A program made the translations under genes and the position numbers. 64,000 bases of DNA from positions 62,001-126,000 of the forward strand of contig JAGFNK010000072.1 in NCBI GenBank assembly GCA_025769875.1, read 5' to 3'. The notes below the pieces were generated by a model, which was not told the DNA's origin, searched no databases, and worked only from the letters and a program-made list of their open reading frames with translations. This document shows, in pieces, positions 23,348 through 35,279 of the stretch; position 1 is the stretch's first letter, and each line of letters starts with the position of its first letter. This DNA comes from Russula earlei (taxonomy: Eukaryota; Basidiomycota; Agaricomycetes; Russulales; Russulaceae).

Positions 23348-23482
23348 ATTGTCCATCGCGTGCACACTTGTCATCGTATCTTTGTTGAGTAGCTCAATGT
23401 CGCTTTGACCCCGTCATGTGTGGCCTAAGGTCACAAACAAGCAAACCTCTAAATGATTATGATATGACAAGATCCATTACGA

Positions 23483-24126
23483 CTACTTGGCGGACCGGCT
23501 TGCTGCTTGCGCAGCCTTGACAGCTTCCGTGACGCTTCCCTTGGGAGCATCCGGCGAAGGAGCGGCATGGATCGCTTTCTTCTCCTTGCCACCGCGGTGC
23601 CAATAGTTCACGAAGCGGTAGCCCTGCGTGAGCTGGGCCGTTGCATTGGTGATATGACAGGCAAAGAGGAGGTAGTTTCGGGGCTGGACCTTCCATGCTG
23701 AGAGAGCAAAAACATTGGACGTTGAACAAAAACGTGGAAGAGAGATCAACGTACCGAAACGCATGAAGACCATACTTTTCGCAAGGGGAATGTGAGAACG
23801 GAGCGGAAGCAAAAACGATCGAGACATACGAGTAGGCGGCGAGGGCAGAGGTCATGGGACCGGAGATGACCTCTTCATCCTTTTTCAAGTCTGCGATGGC
23901 AGCGAGGGGAAGGCCCCAGTTGGCGACCTAGGGAAACAAAGTGATGGGTCAATCGCAGAGCTCCGGTCGGTCGGGAGGGCGGGCACGAACGGGTCCCCAG
24001 AAATGAGTGCCTGTTGAGTTATCGATGAGAAATTGTGTGGATTGCAGGTGTAGTGGGTATGGACGTACTGAAGAAGTACTCTCGTGCGGCAGGGGATCGC
24101 AGCCAATTGACAAAAGTTGAGGCCAT
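23483..24126 (-). CDS. mpc1: Mitochondrial pyruvate carrier subunit MPC1
   Basis: One half of the inner-membrane MPC1/MPC2 complex that imports pyruvate. Starting from the ATG at 24126, spliced exons give [20 protein letters not shown], then [59 protein letters not shown] and [20 protein letters not shown], all MPC1 signatures, followed by an Ala/Lys-rich tail to a TAG at 23483-23485. Introns are short with GTACGT, GTTCGT and GTATGT donors. Three hydrophobic segments are present. The tail beyond the NYWHR motif is a little longer than in yeast. Confidence 0.93.
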
Positions 24127-24539
24127 GATCGGTGGGAATAGAAAGAGAGAAGGGTCAGGCGAGTCGTTTTGAGGGTGTCGAGTCACATGACATGGCCATG
24201 GATACGAGCACAATCAATGCAGCCCTTGCCATCGCCATATTTAAAGCCGCACCACGGATGCAACCCAACCCGGATATGCTTTGCCAACACGAACTTGGTC
24301 TTGGAGGTCCCTGTCGTTTTGAATGGTGCATTCTCCCCCTCCTCGCCTTTGCATCGTTCCTCGCACCCGTCGCGGCTTTAATCTGTCCCTTTAAAAGGCA
24401 ATGACTCCCGCCCACGTTCCGGCGCCCTCTTTACCCAACTCTACCCCCTCTTTTTCCTCCTCCCGTCCATATCCTCTCCCTCCCTCATCGCAATCCGTTT
24501 CCCCTTCCCCCTTATCCAATCCCGCTTTTTTGATCTTCA
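24127..24539. other. Shared upstream region of two divergent genes
   Basis: About 410 bp between MPC1 (-) and the next gene (+). The right half (24420-24530) is strongly CT-rich, typical of a fungal promoter. Nothing else is seen. Confidence 0.5.
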
Positions 24540-26104
24540 ATGCAGTACGCCGGGAGCCAGTTCGGCGGCGCAAGTTACACCACCGGCCAGCAGGCATACG
24601 CATATCCCGGTGGGTATTATCAGCAGCAGCCCCAGCCGATTCAGCATCAATATTCGGGCCAGCAGCAACAATACGCGTCTACACCTCACCCGGGGCCCGT
24701 CCCGTTCCCTCAGCCATCGCCGTTTCCCGCCCCCGCGGTCCTCCAGCCGGTCCCGCCTCAGCAGCAGCCGGTCGTCCATCGCCCTCCGCGTACACATACT
24801 CCGCATCCGACGCATGCGACCTCGAGTAGTAGAAGGCGTGCGAGATCAAGCTCGAAGAGGCCCCTGCGGTCTGCCATGAAGGATCCCGAACGCCCTCGTA
24901 CGACGTCTGCAAATGGCAACCTCCTGTCCGCCCCCAATCCGCGCCCACGGCGACAATCCGGCGGCACAGAAATGCGTCGAATGGACTCCATCTCGCGGAC
25001 ACGCACCAACTCTAGCACTCGCGTGGAACCTGGTGCGCTCATTCATGTCTCCTTTTTTGCAGAGATGCATTTCATGACGCCGCTATCTTCCTCTTTGTTT
25101 TTTTGTTTTTTTTTGGTCCTTTCTCCGCCCGCCACCCTCCGTTTCCTCTTCGCCATCTCGTAAAGACCACGTTTTCTTATCGATAAGCCCGCCAAACGGG
25201 CTCGAGCTGAGTAATCTCTCCTTCAAGGCTACGGTCGAGGAGTTGCGTGAGCACCTATTCCCCATGTGGCCAACGGGCGTCCAGCGCCAGCAGCGCTACG
25301 GGCATGACTGGCGCGTAAAATTTGTCGGCAGTCCATGGGACTCAAAAGGCCACGAGTCGATCATGTATGTGCCCGGGTACACTCTTATTGCCTCGTTTAT
25401 GTCCAACAAACACCTTGCATAGCGCACAACGGATGATATGTCGGATCTTCTGGGTACTCGCCGCTCAGGTCTGGGTTCTATCATGATAAGATCTGCTTGG
25501 CCCTGCAACTGAGCACCCTCTTGCTTTATAGGGATATGTGTATTTAACATCCATCAACACGGGACGTGTCGTATGTCACGCGAGCTGTTGCCTCATGCCT
25601 CCAACGCTTCCCTCACGCCGTTTGTGTCTAGTTTAGGAGCCCGCGACTCGTGTTCATTCGCGCGCCTGCTGATGCTCGCGCCCATTTCTTCGCAATGTCG
25701 CTTAACAGCGCGGGCAATCGCATCACGTTTGTTGATCCACCTGTCGCCGTCGTCCATTCATTAGGTTTGAGCCTCCGCACGGCGTTCCCCCACCGCATCG
25801 CAAATGAGCACACATCAGAGGATGGTATATTCACCATCGTCCTCAAGTCTGGAATAAACGGTGCGCTGAGCTTTACCTCCCTTTGGTCTTCTTTCTCACA
25901 CCAATTTGATGGTGGCGCTTTCCAGCGATGGGTGCCGAGAAAAATCTGTTTCTGGCGCATATACTGAAATACATCAACGATATGGCGTTCAAACTGGACG
26001 CGAGCGTGCCACTCGCCCGACGAGGACTCTTTGGAATGAAGGGCCGCAAGGATATCTGGGTGTTCAAAGGGTCTGAGTCGTGGTGGACAAGCAATCGCAA
26101 GTGA
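24540..26104 (+). CDS. Uncharacterised protein of basidiomycete type
   Basis: Six exons in phase: 24540-25032, 25166-25364, 25423-25468, 25532-25570, 25632-25860 and 25926-26104, giving 394 residues. The first about 120 residues are Gln/Pro/Tyr-rich and disordered (QQQPQPIQHQYSGQQQQY), then basic and Ser-rich with RRRARSSSKRPLRSAMKDPE, a possible nuclear signal. The globular half contains HDWRVKFVGSPWDSKGHESI, IAQRMICRIFWVLAAQ, GYVYLTSINTGRV, PRLVFIRAPADARAHFFAMS, LGLSLRTAFPHRI, and near the end AEKNLFLAHILKYINDMAFK, FKLDASVPLARRGLFGMKGR and ESWW. I recall similar proteins only from basidiomycetes and know no function. Lys/Arg-rich and Trp-rich ends suggest an intracellular adaptor, but this is a guess. 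Confidence 0.8.
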
Positions 26105-26439
26105 TAGGCCCGTTATGGGGAACCGCCTATCTGAGATGATCTTATGACCTATGATGTTATGCCTTGACTCTTGACCGTCCTGATGAATCTGGCATGATTA
26201 CTGAACGTGTACAATGCTATGTACTGTGCACACCTATATATGTAGTTACCGCTACAAAGGAACAGTAACTTTAGGGGGATCAGATGCGAAATTTGTTTTT
26301 GATATGTCCTATACAACTATGTTCCATTGTTTCCTAGAATCAAATCTTCCTGTCATGTTCTGATTCCCCTCTATCCTAGTCCATGTATATAAGCTCTCGA
26401 ACACAGCGCGGCCCCCTCCCGCTACACTATCAATAGCGT
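26105..26439. other. Intergenic, AT-rich
   Basis: Downstream region of the preceding gene; no feature is supported. Confidence 0.4.
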
Positions 26440-27447
26440 GGTTTTTTTTGGATAGCGCTTTATTCTTGATAGCTAAGGTACACCTAGGATAAGGGTCGGA
26501 TAGCAGGAGAAAAGTGGATGAATCTCATCCAACGCGATTAGGCGGTGCGAGGACCAGAGGGCAAATGCATTTACGCACGTCCCCGAGGTGGGGAGATCGT
26601 GGGCCTCAAGGGTCAAGGGGTATGGCAACCTTCTACACACAAGAAAACACTCACGATTGAAGATCCGGTTGTTTGGGACCCATTGATTTCTGGAGGACAC
26701 GTCCGCGGGGCCCCTTGCCGTCTTGAGGGCTCCTTCGTTAGCATCGCGGTGATCTGTCGTTCATCAGCGAGCCTCGTGTTGATGGCGCCATCTTGAATCG
26801 GAAGCGGAGGTTCTTCTCGAAGGTCGTCTGTGGGGTGGTACACACTGCCAGTGGCATGGCGGCGCGTGTTGGCGTAGGTCCGCGACGGGACTCGGACGTT
26901 GAGATTTTGGAGACGGGGCATCGTTCTGGTTTACGGCTTGGGGTTGTAGCGTGCTGCTGAAGTTGCAGCCACGGCGGTCGGTCGCGACGACACCAGCTCG
27001 GAAGTCCGAGCTCCGGGTTTCGAGGTTCACGTTCGCATGTTCGATGCCACTTTCCCTTTGTCTTCATTCTTGCACCTCAGTCTTGATCCACACAGACTGA
27101 GGTCAGTTACACTTTCTATCTAGTCACTCTACACCACTGGCTTCTGCTCTTCCTCTTCTTCTCACTGCTCCCATTCCAGTACCACTTTGGTACTTGCTTC
27201 TTGTCTGGTTCCTCCTTGCAGCCAACACTGTCCTCCAGATCATTCAACTTGTCTCCCTGTCTCAACTCCCTTCCCTTTGGACCTAGGAAGCAGTTCAACA
27301 GTGAGTCTTGACAGTGTATATGCATCTATCCTCTCTTTGTACCAGCTACAGCATATTAGAGAGGGCTGATCTGTTTTCTCCTGCTATCTATTTATTTCTG
27401 GTAGTCTAAGTACATAAAGACTCTGAATAAAGCACTTTCCAAAAATA
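26440..27447. repeat. Repeat block bounded by inverted retroposon-type ends
   Basis: The left end (about 26440-26480) read as reverse complement is CTTAGCTATCAAGAATAAAG followed by CGCTATCC and A8. The right end (about 27405-27447) is CTGAATAAAGCACTTTCCAAAAA on the plus strand. A third copy of the same end (CAGAATAAAGTGCGTTCC plus a long A run) is at 62196-62230. The block may be two oppositely oriented retroposons, or one element with terminal inverted repeats. Internal motifs CTCAGTCTTGATCC...AGACTGAGGTCAG (27078-27105) resemble part of the copia LTR at 34972. No coding potential is recognised. Confidence 0.5.
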
Positions 27448-27563
27448 AAGGATTTTGTTCATTTTTTCTTTGACCTTAGTCTCTTCACCAGATGACAGAG
27501 GTCAGTAGCACACTTTCACTTTATTACCCACTTTATTACATCTGTAGATCTATTGCTACATCG

Positions 27564-27812
27564 TCAATGACCGGATCGAGCCATACTTGGCACTCTGTTT
27601 ATGATTATGACCCGGGGTGTCCCCATTTTCGATTTTGACGTGTTGTGAACCCGAGTGCCCATGCAGACTCGTGCCAGGTCTGCAGGATTAAAATCAACAC
27701 CAGGGATGCACCAGAACTCGAAGAGGTGGGCGTACACGTCATCGAAAGCGAACGACGGAGCGACGCTGAACGCGACGCAGAAAATGGCAAAAACGGAAAA
27801 AATGTTGTGCAT
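27564..27812 (-). CDS. Possible small secreted protein
   Basis: A single-exon frame of 82 codons from the ATG at 27812. It begins MHNIFSVFAIFCVAFSVAPS, a plausible signal peptide with a cut near SFA, and continues FDDVYAHLFEFWCIPGVDFN and ARVCMGTRVHNTSK with two mature cysteines. No homologue is recognised and the frame sits in a repeat-rich region, so it may be chance. Confidence 0.35.
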   Translation of the reverse strand: MHNIFSVFAIFCVAFSVAPSFAFDDVYAHLFEFWCIPGVDFNPADLARVCMGTRVHNTSKSKMGTPRVIIINRVPSMARSGH

Positions 27813-28276
27813 TGTGTGATCGATTATGGGACTCGTGGAGTTGAGATGTCCAGAACAGCAGCGGGGCGGGGGAAAGATTGTCTGGTAACCAGTACCGACA
27901 GGTATGGGACGAATAGGAGGGGCAGGAACCGCAAGCATCGGCTCTATAATATATAAGTATACTCCGTGGTGTGCACAGCCAGAGAGAATTTGAACCGCAA
28001 GGATCGGTTGTACTGCATTACGCTCCGTAGCGAGTCCCAGGTCATCAATTCCTCGGATATGCAAACGCCAACTAGATCTCATCATGGTTGATGATGGTCT
28101 TTGTTGCATTCAATGGCATCGCATCGATGATTTCGGGCTTGCCAGTGCCTGTGCAAGCTCGAAAGCGGAGAGCGCATGGAAGCTGAGCCGGCAGACGGGG
28201 TTGACTGACAGGTCGACGTTTACGGGGACGCGGACACAAAGAGTTCAGCCCTACAGTGGCAGCCGACAGACGAAAG
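27813..28276. other. Intergenic, no feature seen
   Basis: Upstream of the possible secreted protein and downstream of the epoxide hydrolase. A TATA-like ATAATATATAAG is at about 27948-27959. Nothing else is supported. Confidence 0.4.
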
Positions 28277-29743
28277 CTACAGCCCGGCTTTGGGCTTCAA
28301 CTTGTTCAACCACCTCATCACAGCTTCCGTCACCACATCTCTTGCCTCAACCATTATCCAGTGACCCGTATCGGGAAGGTTTATCTCCTCGAACTCCGGG
28401 ATCATCTCCCTCATCCACGACAACCTTTCGGGCGTGGCTGTTGGGTCTCTGGAGCCCCATATATGCAACACAGGCAGCGCGACAGGCAGACGACGATCGG
28501 CCAATCCTGCGGCTGCACATGCCAGCTTTGTGTCAGCCTTTCGCGACGTCTTCAGGATGGAGACAGACGCTAACCTTGCTCCTCCTCGAAGCGTATCTTC
28601 GTAGTGCGGTAGTAGGACAACGGGCCGTGCATATCGCGCAGTTGCGAAACCACGTATTGGAGTTCCTAGCCCGCGGCAACACGCATCAGTTTCTGTCGCA
28701 TAGGACGAGAGAGAATGATAATAAAAAAAACCTCATTCGTCAAAAGAGGCGATGATCTTGGCTCCCTTGTGAGACCGTCACTCACAACGGCCTCCCGCAT
28801 ATTCAGTACTGCATCGATATGAACGACGTCTACCCCGAACACGAAACGCAAGAATGGTTCGAGCTGTACATTCGGGATGTTAGCGCGCACCGTCCCTTCA
28901 AATGACTGTTGTTTCCGCACATTAGCCTCGATCTCCTCTGTCGACTTTGGGTCGGCGAAGTACAACTGGTATGTGTAGTTGGGAGTCTTCTCGACAATGG
29001 CCTCGAGCGAACGGTATTGTTTGACCGGAGGCGTGAACGGAACAGAGAATCTGATGATACATTGAGCAAGGGCACGCTTATTCGAATTGGACAAAAAAGC
29101 GTGCAACTCACATGCCCAGCGCCACCAACCTATCCGGATGCCACAATGCGAATCTTCCCGCAATATAAGAACCCCAATCGTGTCCGATGACGATCTAATC
29201 ATAACCAAGGCACCGGCGTCAGCAAGAAAGAAAAGAAAAAAAAAAACCCCTCAAAAAGGACTCCGAAAGTGTTGTATATAACATTGGAGTCCCGGGCACT
29301 TACGGCTTTCGACACCCCAACGACGTCCAAGATGGCAGCCAGATCTGCGCACAGCTTCTTGGTCGAGTATTCGTCCGCGGCCCGTGGCTTATCCGTCATC
29401 CCGTACCCAAGCATATCCGGCGCCACGACTCGATACCCTGCGCGTACCCATGGGCCAATCTGGTATCGCCAAGCATACCTGAAAACATCGTACCATTCAT
29501 CACAGGTCGGAAAACTGCTCGGGAGCCCCCCCCCCCCCCCTTTTTTTTTTTTTTTTGCGCTCTGGGCGGAACTAACGCTCACCAGATGTTCGGAAAGCCG
29601 TGAATGCAAAGGATGGTCGGTGCCGCCGCAGACTCATCATGGCCAGGATAAGTCGCAGGGCGTTGGTCGACGAAGTGATACGTTCGGCCTGTGGAGAGGC
29701 GTTCGATCCGGTGGTTGAAGCTCGCCGGGTCTGCAGGATTCAT
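28277..29743 (-). CDS. Soluble epoxide hydrolase-like alpha/beta hydrolase
   Basis: Hydrolyses epoxides to diols, probably in the cytosol or peroxisome. The start is the ATG at 29743 (MNPADPASFNHRIERLSTG). Exons then give the oxyanion motif HGFPNIW, the strand GYRVVAPDMLGYGMTDKPRA, the nucleophile elbow GHDWGSYIAGRFALWHPDRL with Asp, a lid region with KTPNYTYQLYFADPKSTEEI and LSYYRTTKIRFEEEQ supplying lid tyrosines, the acid in HIWGSRDPTATPERL and the catalytic His in LPDTGHWIMVEA. The protein ends KLKPKAGL at a TAG (28277-28279). The triad is complete. One intron contains a C15-T16 run at 29526-29556. Exact boundaries of the middle exons near 28720-28800 are less sure. Confidence 0.88.
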
Positions 29744-31811
29744 CGCTAGGTGGTGGTCGTTACGGAAGCACACGAAGGATATTCGTCTTCGAACCCTGTG
29801 TCCCGTAGAACCCATCGATGCCCGGCACGGCCTATTATATAACAAACTTGTCACAGGCACGACACGATGTAAAATTATCAATCTTTCGAAGACCACCCTC
29901 TTTTTTCCAACAGGCATGTGTCGTCAACAGTGTGAACTCCAAGTCATGGATGACATGGACGACGTTGATGCCCTTGATGCGGTTTGCCAGATCGGGATGA
30001 AATCACCCGGTGTGAGAGAATAAATATACTCCGGTGTCCTCTCGATACGTGATTTGATAGCCCTGGAATTGCTCGTTGCTAAGACATCCCAGATGGTGAT
30101 TTGTTGATTTGTGTTTGTTTTATTTTTGCCCTCCGTTTGAAAGTGCCATTGTCCATGTACATTCCATGAAACCTCGAATAACCAGTTTGAAAGGACCTTG
30201 ATGAGTTCAGTGTCATCTTTGGGGCACAGGGCCTCGTGAGTGGCCGAAAATGGTCACGTTAGATAGATGACTTGTAGGGGTGATCGATCAGGCCGATCAA
30301 GGTATACAGTAACATCAATTCAGCAACATCAATTCAAAGAGGGGGTCGAGTTCGTAGGTGCACTTGAAGGATGATAACATCTTTTGGGAGTGAGCTGTAT
30401 TTGATCAAATGGTCGGGATGGTAATGGGGTGTTCGCAAACTTGGCTCCAATGAGACGCCTTGGTCTCTGTCAGGGTTTTTCGTCGCTGGGTCTCCATTGG
30501 ATTGGATTTCGTCAAGATATGAGATCATTGTATTCGTGCAAGTGAAGCGCATTGAGCAACAAGCGGAAAGTAGGATATCAAAGGACCGAGGAGACCAAGT
30601 TTGCTGAAAGAAAAAAAAAACCCCACTGGCAATTGCCATACATACGGCAGCTCCTTCAAAGCATCGTCAAGTAGTACAACCAGCCAATTCGGATAGTTCG
30701 TCCACAAAGACAACCGATTCCAGGTGGCCACGATAGTACACAAGGTTAGCGGGGTAAAGTACCTATTTGCCTCGTATCTCATGGGGAAAAGACTCCACGG
30801 ACCTTCTCCCCCCAAATGGAGATGCTGCGCCTCATCGCCGCGAACGCCATCTCCACTCACTTTTTCGATTCGCTCCCTCGACACCCCCTTCCACCTCGCC
30901 GCTTTGCGGTCCCACCCTTTGCCACCACGTCTGGCCGCGATCGGTCCTTTCACGGATTCGCCATACCCGGGTCTTCCCACTCGCCAGTCCTTACGCGCTA
31001 ATGCTCGCTGCCTCACGCCCTTGCGTCGCCCACCTCGATCCTCGGGTTCCCTCTACCCCTTCACTCTTAGTTCCCCTGCCTGCACCCTTTACCTTCTCGA
31101 ATGACAGCCTTTCGTGAACCCATCTCTTGTCTGTCATTCCCGTTTCGTATTCGCTGGGTTTGCTCCCCTCTCCTCTGTCCTCTGTCCTCTTTTCTCTTGG
31201 TCGAGCCAGTGTCACGTACTCACTCTCGCGGCCTTGGAACAGCTAGATGAAGGCGCCTCTAGGACGTTTATTGTCCGTTGTTGTGGTAAGCATTCAAGAC
31301 TGTTACGTCTCGTCCGCTACGGATCGAATCAGCCTATATGGCGCGTTACAACCGAGGCAAATTGATGGTGATGCTCACGAACATGGCCGGTGATCGGCCG
31401 CGTCCGCGCGGTGATCCACTTCAGACGAGAGAGAACTCATCCTCATGTGGTGGCTCTTCTCCAAATCTAAATCGCATAAATGAAGGTCTCTGATAGCAAA
31501 AGTTGTATGTGGGAGAGGTGATGATGGCCGTCATGCAGGCTGTATTTGTTCTCCATCGTTCCTTTGTGCCAGTGGAGCAGATCCAGGGGGTTGGCTCCAA
31601 TAACGGTGTGCAGAAATTGATGCGATTTAACCGATCTATACAAGTAACAATAACGAGTGGCATCACGCGGATGTGGGTGTTCGTGTAGATATCCCCGAAA
31701 ATAGGCAAATCTACTGGGAAACCAGATATCAAAAGTGAAGCCACCTGTGGCCATCATCACTTGATGTCTGCAGTGTTTCAGAGATCAGATAATTTATGCG
31801 AACACGACGAA
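29744..31811. other. Long intergenic region, no supported gene
   Basis: About 2.07 kb without a recognisable gene. ACATCAATTCA is repeated directly at about 30313 and 30324. 30800-31210 is CT-rich with overlapping frames of up to about 160 codons on both strands, but none has a domain or a credible start. A minus-strand promoter and a plus-strand unknown transcript cannot be excluded. Confidence 0.5.
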
Positions 31812-34019
31812 TCAGTCCAGAAGCGTCGTGCGCGGGTCTGCGCCTCGCGCAGCACGCATGTTGATGATCACACCGGCCAACGAGCTCATCCAGTGACCAT
31901 AGAAATACGCGCTGTGCACTAACAACGCCTGCTCGACGAGCGCCCGCACGTCGGTGATCATCAATGGCCACCCGAAAGAACGCAGGTCTTCTATCGTGAG
32001 TAAGTCCGAGAGGAAGATCGCACCGCCCTCGGAGATCACCCTAAGTGCCTCCGGGTCGCGTTCGTCCGTTGCGACAAGGAACTTGTCGTTCGGCAGTGGT
32101 GGGGGTAGCCTCAGTTGCTCCATGTCTGGCTCGGCGCCTTCGACGTCGTACGTTGCTAGATCGCTCAGACGTGCAAGCACGCTGCGGCCAGCCTGCAGGC
32201 GATCCTTCACCCGTCGGATATGAGCCTCGGGGGATGGTTCCATCACCCAACCGAGGCGAATGACTGTCGGATGGTGAGCTGTTATCTCCTCGTTTGGGGG
32301 GAGTGCAGGTACTCACAGTCTCCACGGCGCATATGCGCTCCCATCCATAAGCGGCCACCATTCATTTCGCGCATGCGGGCAGCTAGGACCTTAGCAAGAG
32401 CAGTGACCTTCGGTGGAGAGCCGAGTGAATGTACAACCATGCTCGCATATTTAGCACGTGAATGCTCCTCTGTGAACCGCATCGCCCCCTTCAGAACGGG
32501 ATGTTGAGTTCATATCCACCATATAGGTTGTCGTGGCTTACGGGTTTGCGATAGAGATGGGTCTCTCCCGCGAGTATGACAACGTCGGCATCCACATCAT
32601 AATAATCATCTTTGAATCCCCGTATCGTCGAACGATGCACGACTTCGCTTATAGGGTTAACAATCGTTTTTTCATAATCCATTCCAGTACTGGACGGAAA
32701 GGGAGGTGAGAAAATCAGCATTAGTACAAGAGACATGGGGGAGAGGTGATGATACCCACACGTCGTTGAAGGTACGCAAAACTTCCCACCCGTTTGTGTT
32801 CAATATGTTCTCCACGACGTCGTCTTTATCAAGATCCACCTCAGGTCCAAGCCCAGACACTTTCAAGGCACTTTTCGCAGTATCCCAGCCCATAATGAAT
32901 TTACCCTCAGGTAGGGCATTCTTTAAACGATTGGAGATCTCTGTGGGATCTTCGGGAGGCCAATATCCGACAGTCCCTCCGATGTCTAGCCAAGGGCGAC
33001 GTCCCCATTTCCCCCGATTCTTCATTTTTTGAGGAATATAGTCTACGCGATGAGTTCCCCGGGGGTCGTACCAACGATTCTCGACGATGAACTGTGTTGG
33101 CGTCTTTGTCTTGTCTGACTGGAAAACATTAGGACGAGCGATATATTGTTCACGGGGCCAAAAACCACTGCTCGATTCGCTTGATGGGTCTTGACCGTGT
33201 AGGCGGAGGTATTCTGAGGCGGTGATCACAGGATACCTTTGACGCAGACGAGGAAGGTCGAGCATGATCGAGATTGGGATCCGGAATGCCATCTGCTGCT
33301 CGTAGGGAAGGTTGCGCCACTCCTCCCAGCCTATGGCATCGTTCTTGTTGACCATCGTCGCATAGTCCGCGCAAACCGTGCTGCATGTGACAACGAGGAG
33401 CTGTAGAAAATCCACGACAAGTAGAGGAATTACGTACAGGTTGTACTCGCAGGCGCGCGCATAGACGAAGGAAGGTATAACCAATGTGCGATTGAGTAGT
33501 TCCGCTTGAAGGACGGCAGCATCGATGATATACCGCATCTGTAAACGAGCGCTCTCAGTTCAGTTCAAGCCGAAGATCGCACAACTGACGTTGTTCCAAC
33601 CGAGGCCGAGGCTATAGTCGCGGGAAAAGAAGCCACGCGTTAGAGCCGCAATGTCCCTAATCTGTTCGAGGGTGAGGAGATCAGATGGTGGCGAGGGCGA
33701 GGGCGAGGGCGACGATGGGGACGCTTCTGTTGGAATAATGGGTGTGGGTGCGTGAAGAGGCGTCGAGGGAGTTAGGTGATTTGGGATTGAAGAAATCGAG
33801 ACTGACGGATTCGTGCTGCGGGAGACGCCAGTCTGAAGGTCTACGCCAGATAGAACCGTCCGGTGACAAGAAGGTCGCATAGAAAATCAAGCAGGTGAAG
33901 AGGACGGCGCAGAAGCAAAAGCCAGTTCGAAGAGAGCCATTGGGGAAAGCTCTCAAGAGGCGGGACGAACGGCCGTGAGTGGGCTGCGAGGCAGGGTTCG
34001 GCAAATGTTCGGAGCTCAT
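31812..34019 (-). CDS. GDP-fucose protein O-fucosyltransferase-like type II membrane protein
   Basis: Start at the ATG 34019 (MSSEHLPNPASQ). A single transmembrane anchor, GFCFCAVLFTCLIFYATF, is followed by a Ser/Pro-rich stem. A 52-nt intron with donor GTCACC links the anchor in phase to the stem; without it the frame shifts near a GCCCTC repeat (33687-33717). The lumenal domain reads LLTLEQIRDIAALTRGFFSR, MRYIIDAAVLQAELLNRTLV, DAIGWEEWRNLPYEQQMAFR, YPVITASEYLRLHG and GRRPWLDIGGTVGYWPPEDP. Later blocks are DYYDVDADVVILAGETHLYR and WMGAHMRRGD, the H-x-R-R-x-D motif of fucosyltransferase folds. The C-terminus contains FLVATDERDPEALRVISEGG and ALLVHSAYFYGHWMSSLAGV. Typical of a fungal family whose acceptor is unknown. 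Confidence 0.82.
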
Positions 34020-34966
34020 CAAGGGCACTCGATGCCCAGTGAGGTTGGAAAGTCAAGCCGTAGAAACGATTATCGTGAGGAGGGTGTCCGTATTATGACG
34101 GGGGCCTAGTACATAACAGATAAAAAGGGATAGTGGGAGGGGAACCAGGAGACCGAGAATTGAGGGATGATTCATATGCATCCGCAGTCCGCATTGTATG
34201 GCAACCGTGATCGCGGGGACAGCCTACAATTACAGCGGGCGAAGCTCGAAGCATGGAAGCACCGCGGAGATGTGCTGGCTGAAGATATGGACGTCTCTCT
34301 CTAGCATACCACCTTGGATGCCACGTCGATTCGACTCGATAATGAATCGATTTGACACCAGCGAGTACCGGAAGATCCCAATTTGTGCTGCGCTATTGTG
34401 AGGTCCTCACGCTTGTATTCCATATTCCAATTCAGCTCTCAAAGTCTGACCAACGAGATTGCAGCTGAATTGGAATACATCGTAAACTGTCAGGAATCAG
34501 CTCACTGTCCTTCACCTTGCCTTGTGGCGGGCCAGGCCATCTCGGATCTGAGCTTCTCTTACGACGGGGCACACCTCGAGATCGCCAGCGCAGGAAATTT
34601 CGCTAACCTTGTTAAGAACTCTGGCAGTGGGTTAGGATTCAAATCATTCGGTGTGGCGAGCAATGGAGATAGGTGCAGCACAGGGACCCACGGGGCTGAC
34701 CAGCGCCAAAGGTGACTTGGCGTCTGTCAAACTCTTTCGTCGTCGTCGGGCTGGCTGGCACATGCTATGATCGCCATGCAGGGTGTTTCAATCTGTAGCA
34801 TAGTGGATATAACAATCTTGAACGCTTTACGATAAGCTTCCCCAGTGTCTCCAATGGCCTGCACGACGAGGCAAAAAAAAAAAGGGCCACTGTGCAGAGT
34901 TGATCTATCCAGGGGTCACACCTGTGATCTCGCTCTTTCAGGGGCTGAGCGCAAGATAGTCGCGTA
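34020..34966. other. Intergenic with a hairpin and a doubtful WD-like fragment
   Basis: No complete gene. GTATTCC..AATTCAGCT (about 34414-34437) and AGCTGAATTGGAATAC (34463-34478) form an inverted repeat. A frame around 34530-34620 reads GQAISDLSFSYDGAHLEIAS, similar in style to a WD-repeat strand (SFSYDG...IAS), but no other repeat follows. It may be a decayed fragment or chance. Confidence 0.4.
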
Positions 34967-34971
34967 GGTTT
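34967..34971. repeat. Target site duplication GGTTT (left)
   Basis: GGTTT directly precedes the left LTR of the copia element and is repeated at 39832-39836 after the right LTR. Confidence 0.9.
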
Positions 34972-35207
34972 TGTTGGAAACGCAGCCACCGCGTGGCAGA
35001 GAAACGGACCGAACGGACCGGATAGTTAGAACGCCGTGTTGATACCACCGTTCCTTTTTCCTCAGTCTTTCATATACAAGACTGAGGTCAGTAGCACATT
35101 CCTTTACCATTTACATATACTCATTATGTACATAGCCTTCGTCCAACAGGTTAGCTTACTAACCTAATATCAGTCTTTCATATACAAGACTGAGCCTTCG
35201 TCCAACA
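34972..35207 (+). repeat. Left LTR of the young copia
   Basis: 236 bp, TGTTGG...CAACA. It contains an internal inverted/direct motif: CAGTCTTTCATATACAAGAC occurs twice (about 35066 and 35171), and the TCGTCCAACAG end also occurs internally at about 35142-35152. Confidence 0.95.
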
Positions 35208-35279
35208 GATTATGAGACCTGTCTGTCTCTGAAAGCTAGATCACTTCCATAAACAGCCAACATTTCGTAACTATGTAAC

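Noticed and set aside
30525..31117. Frames of up to about 160 codons on both strands
   Set aside because: CT-rich low-complexity region; both strands open at once, which indicates composition bias rather than coding.
34383..34715. WD-repeat-like phrase (ISDLSFSYDGAHLEIAS) as a THO/Tex1-type gene
   Set aside because: Only one short stretch resembles a WD blade; no further repeats or splice structure, so not reported as a gene.
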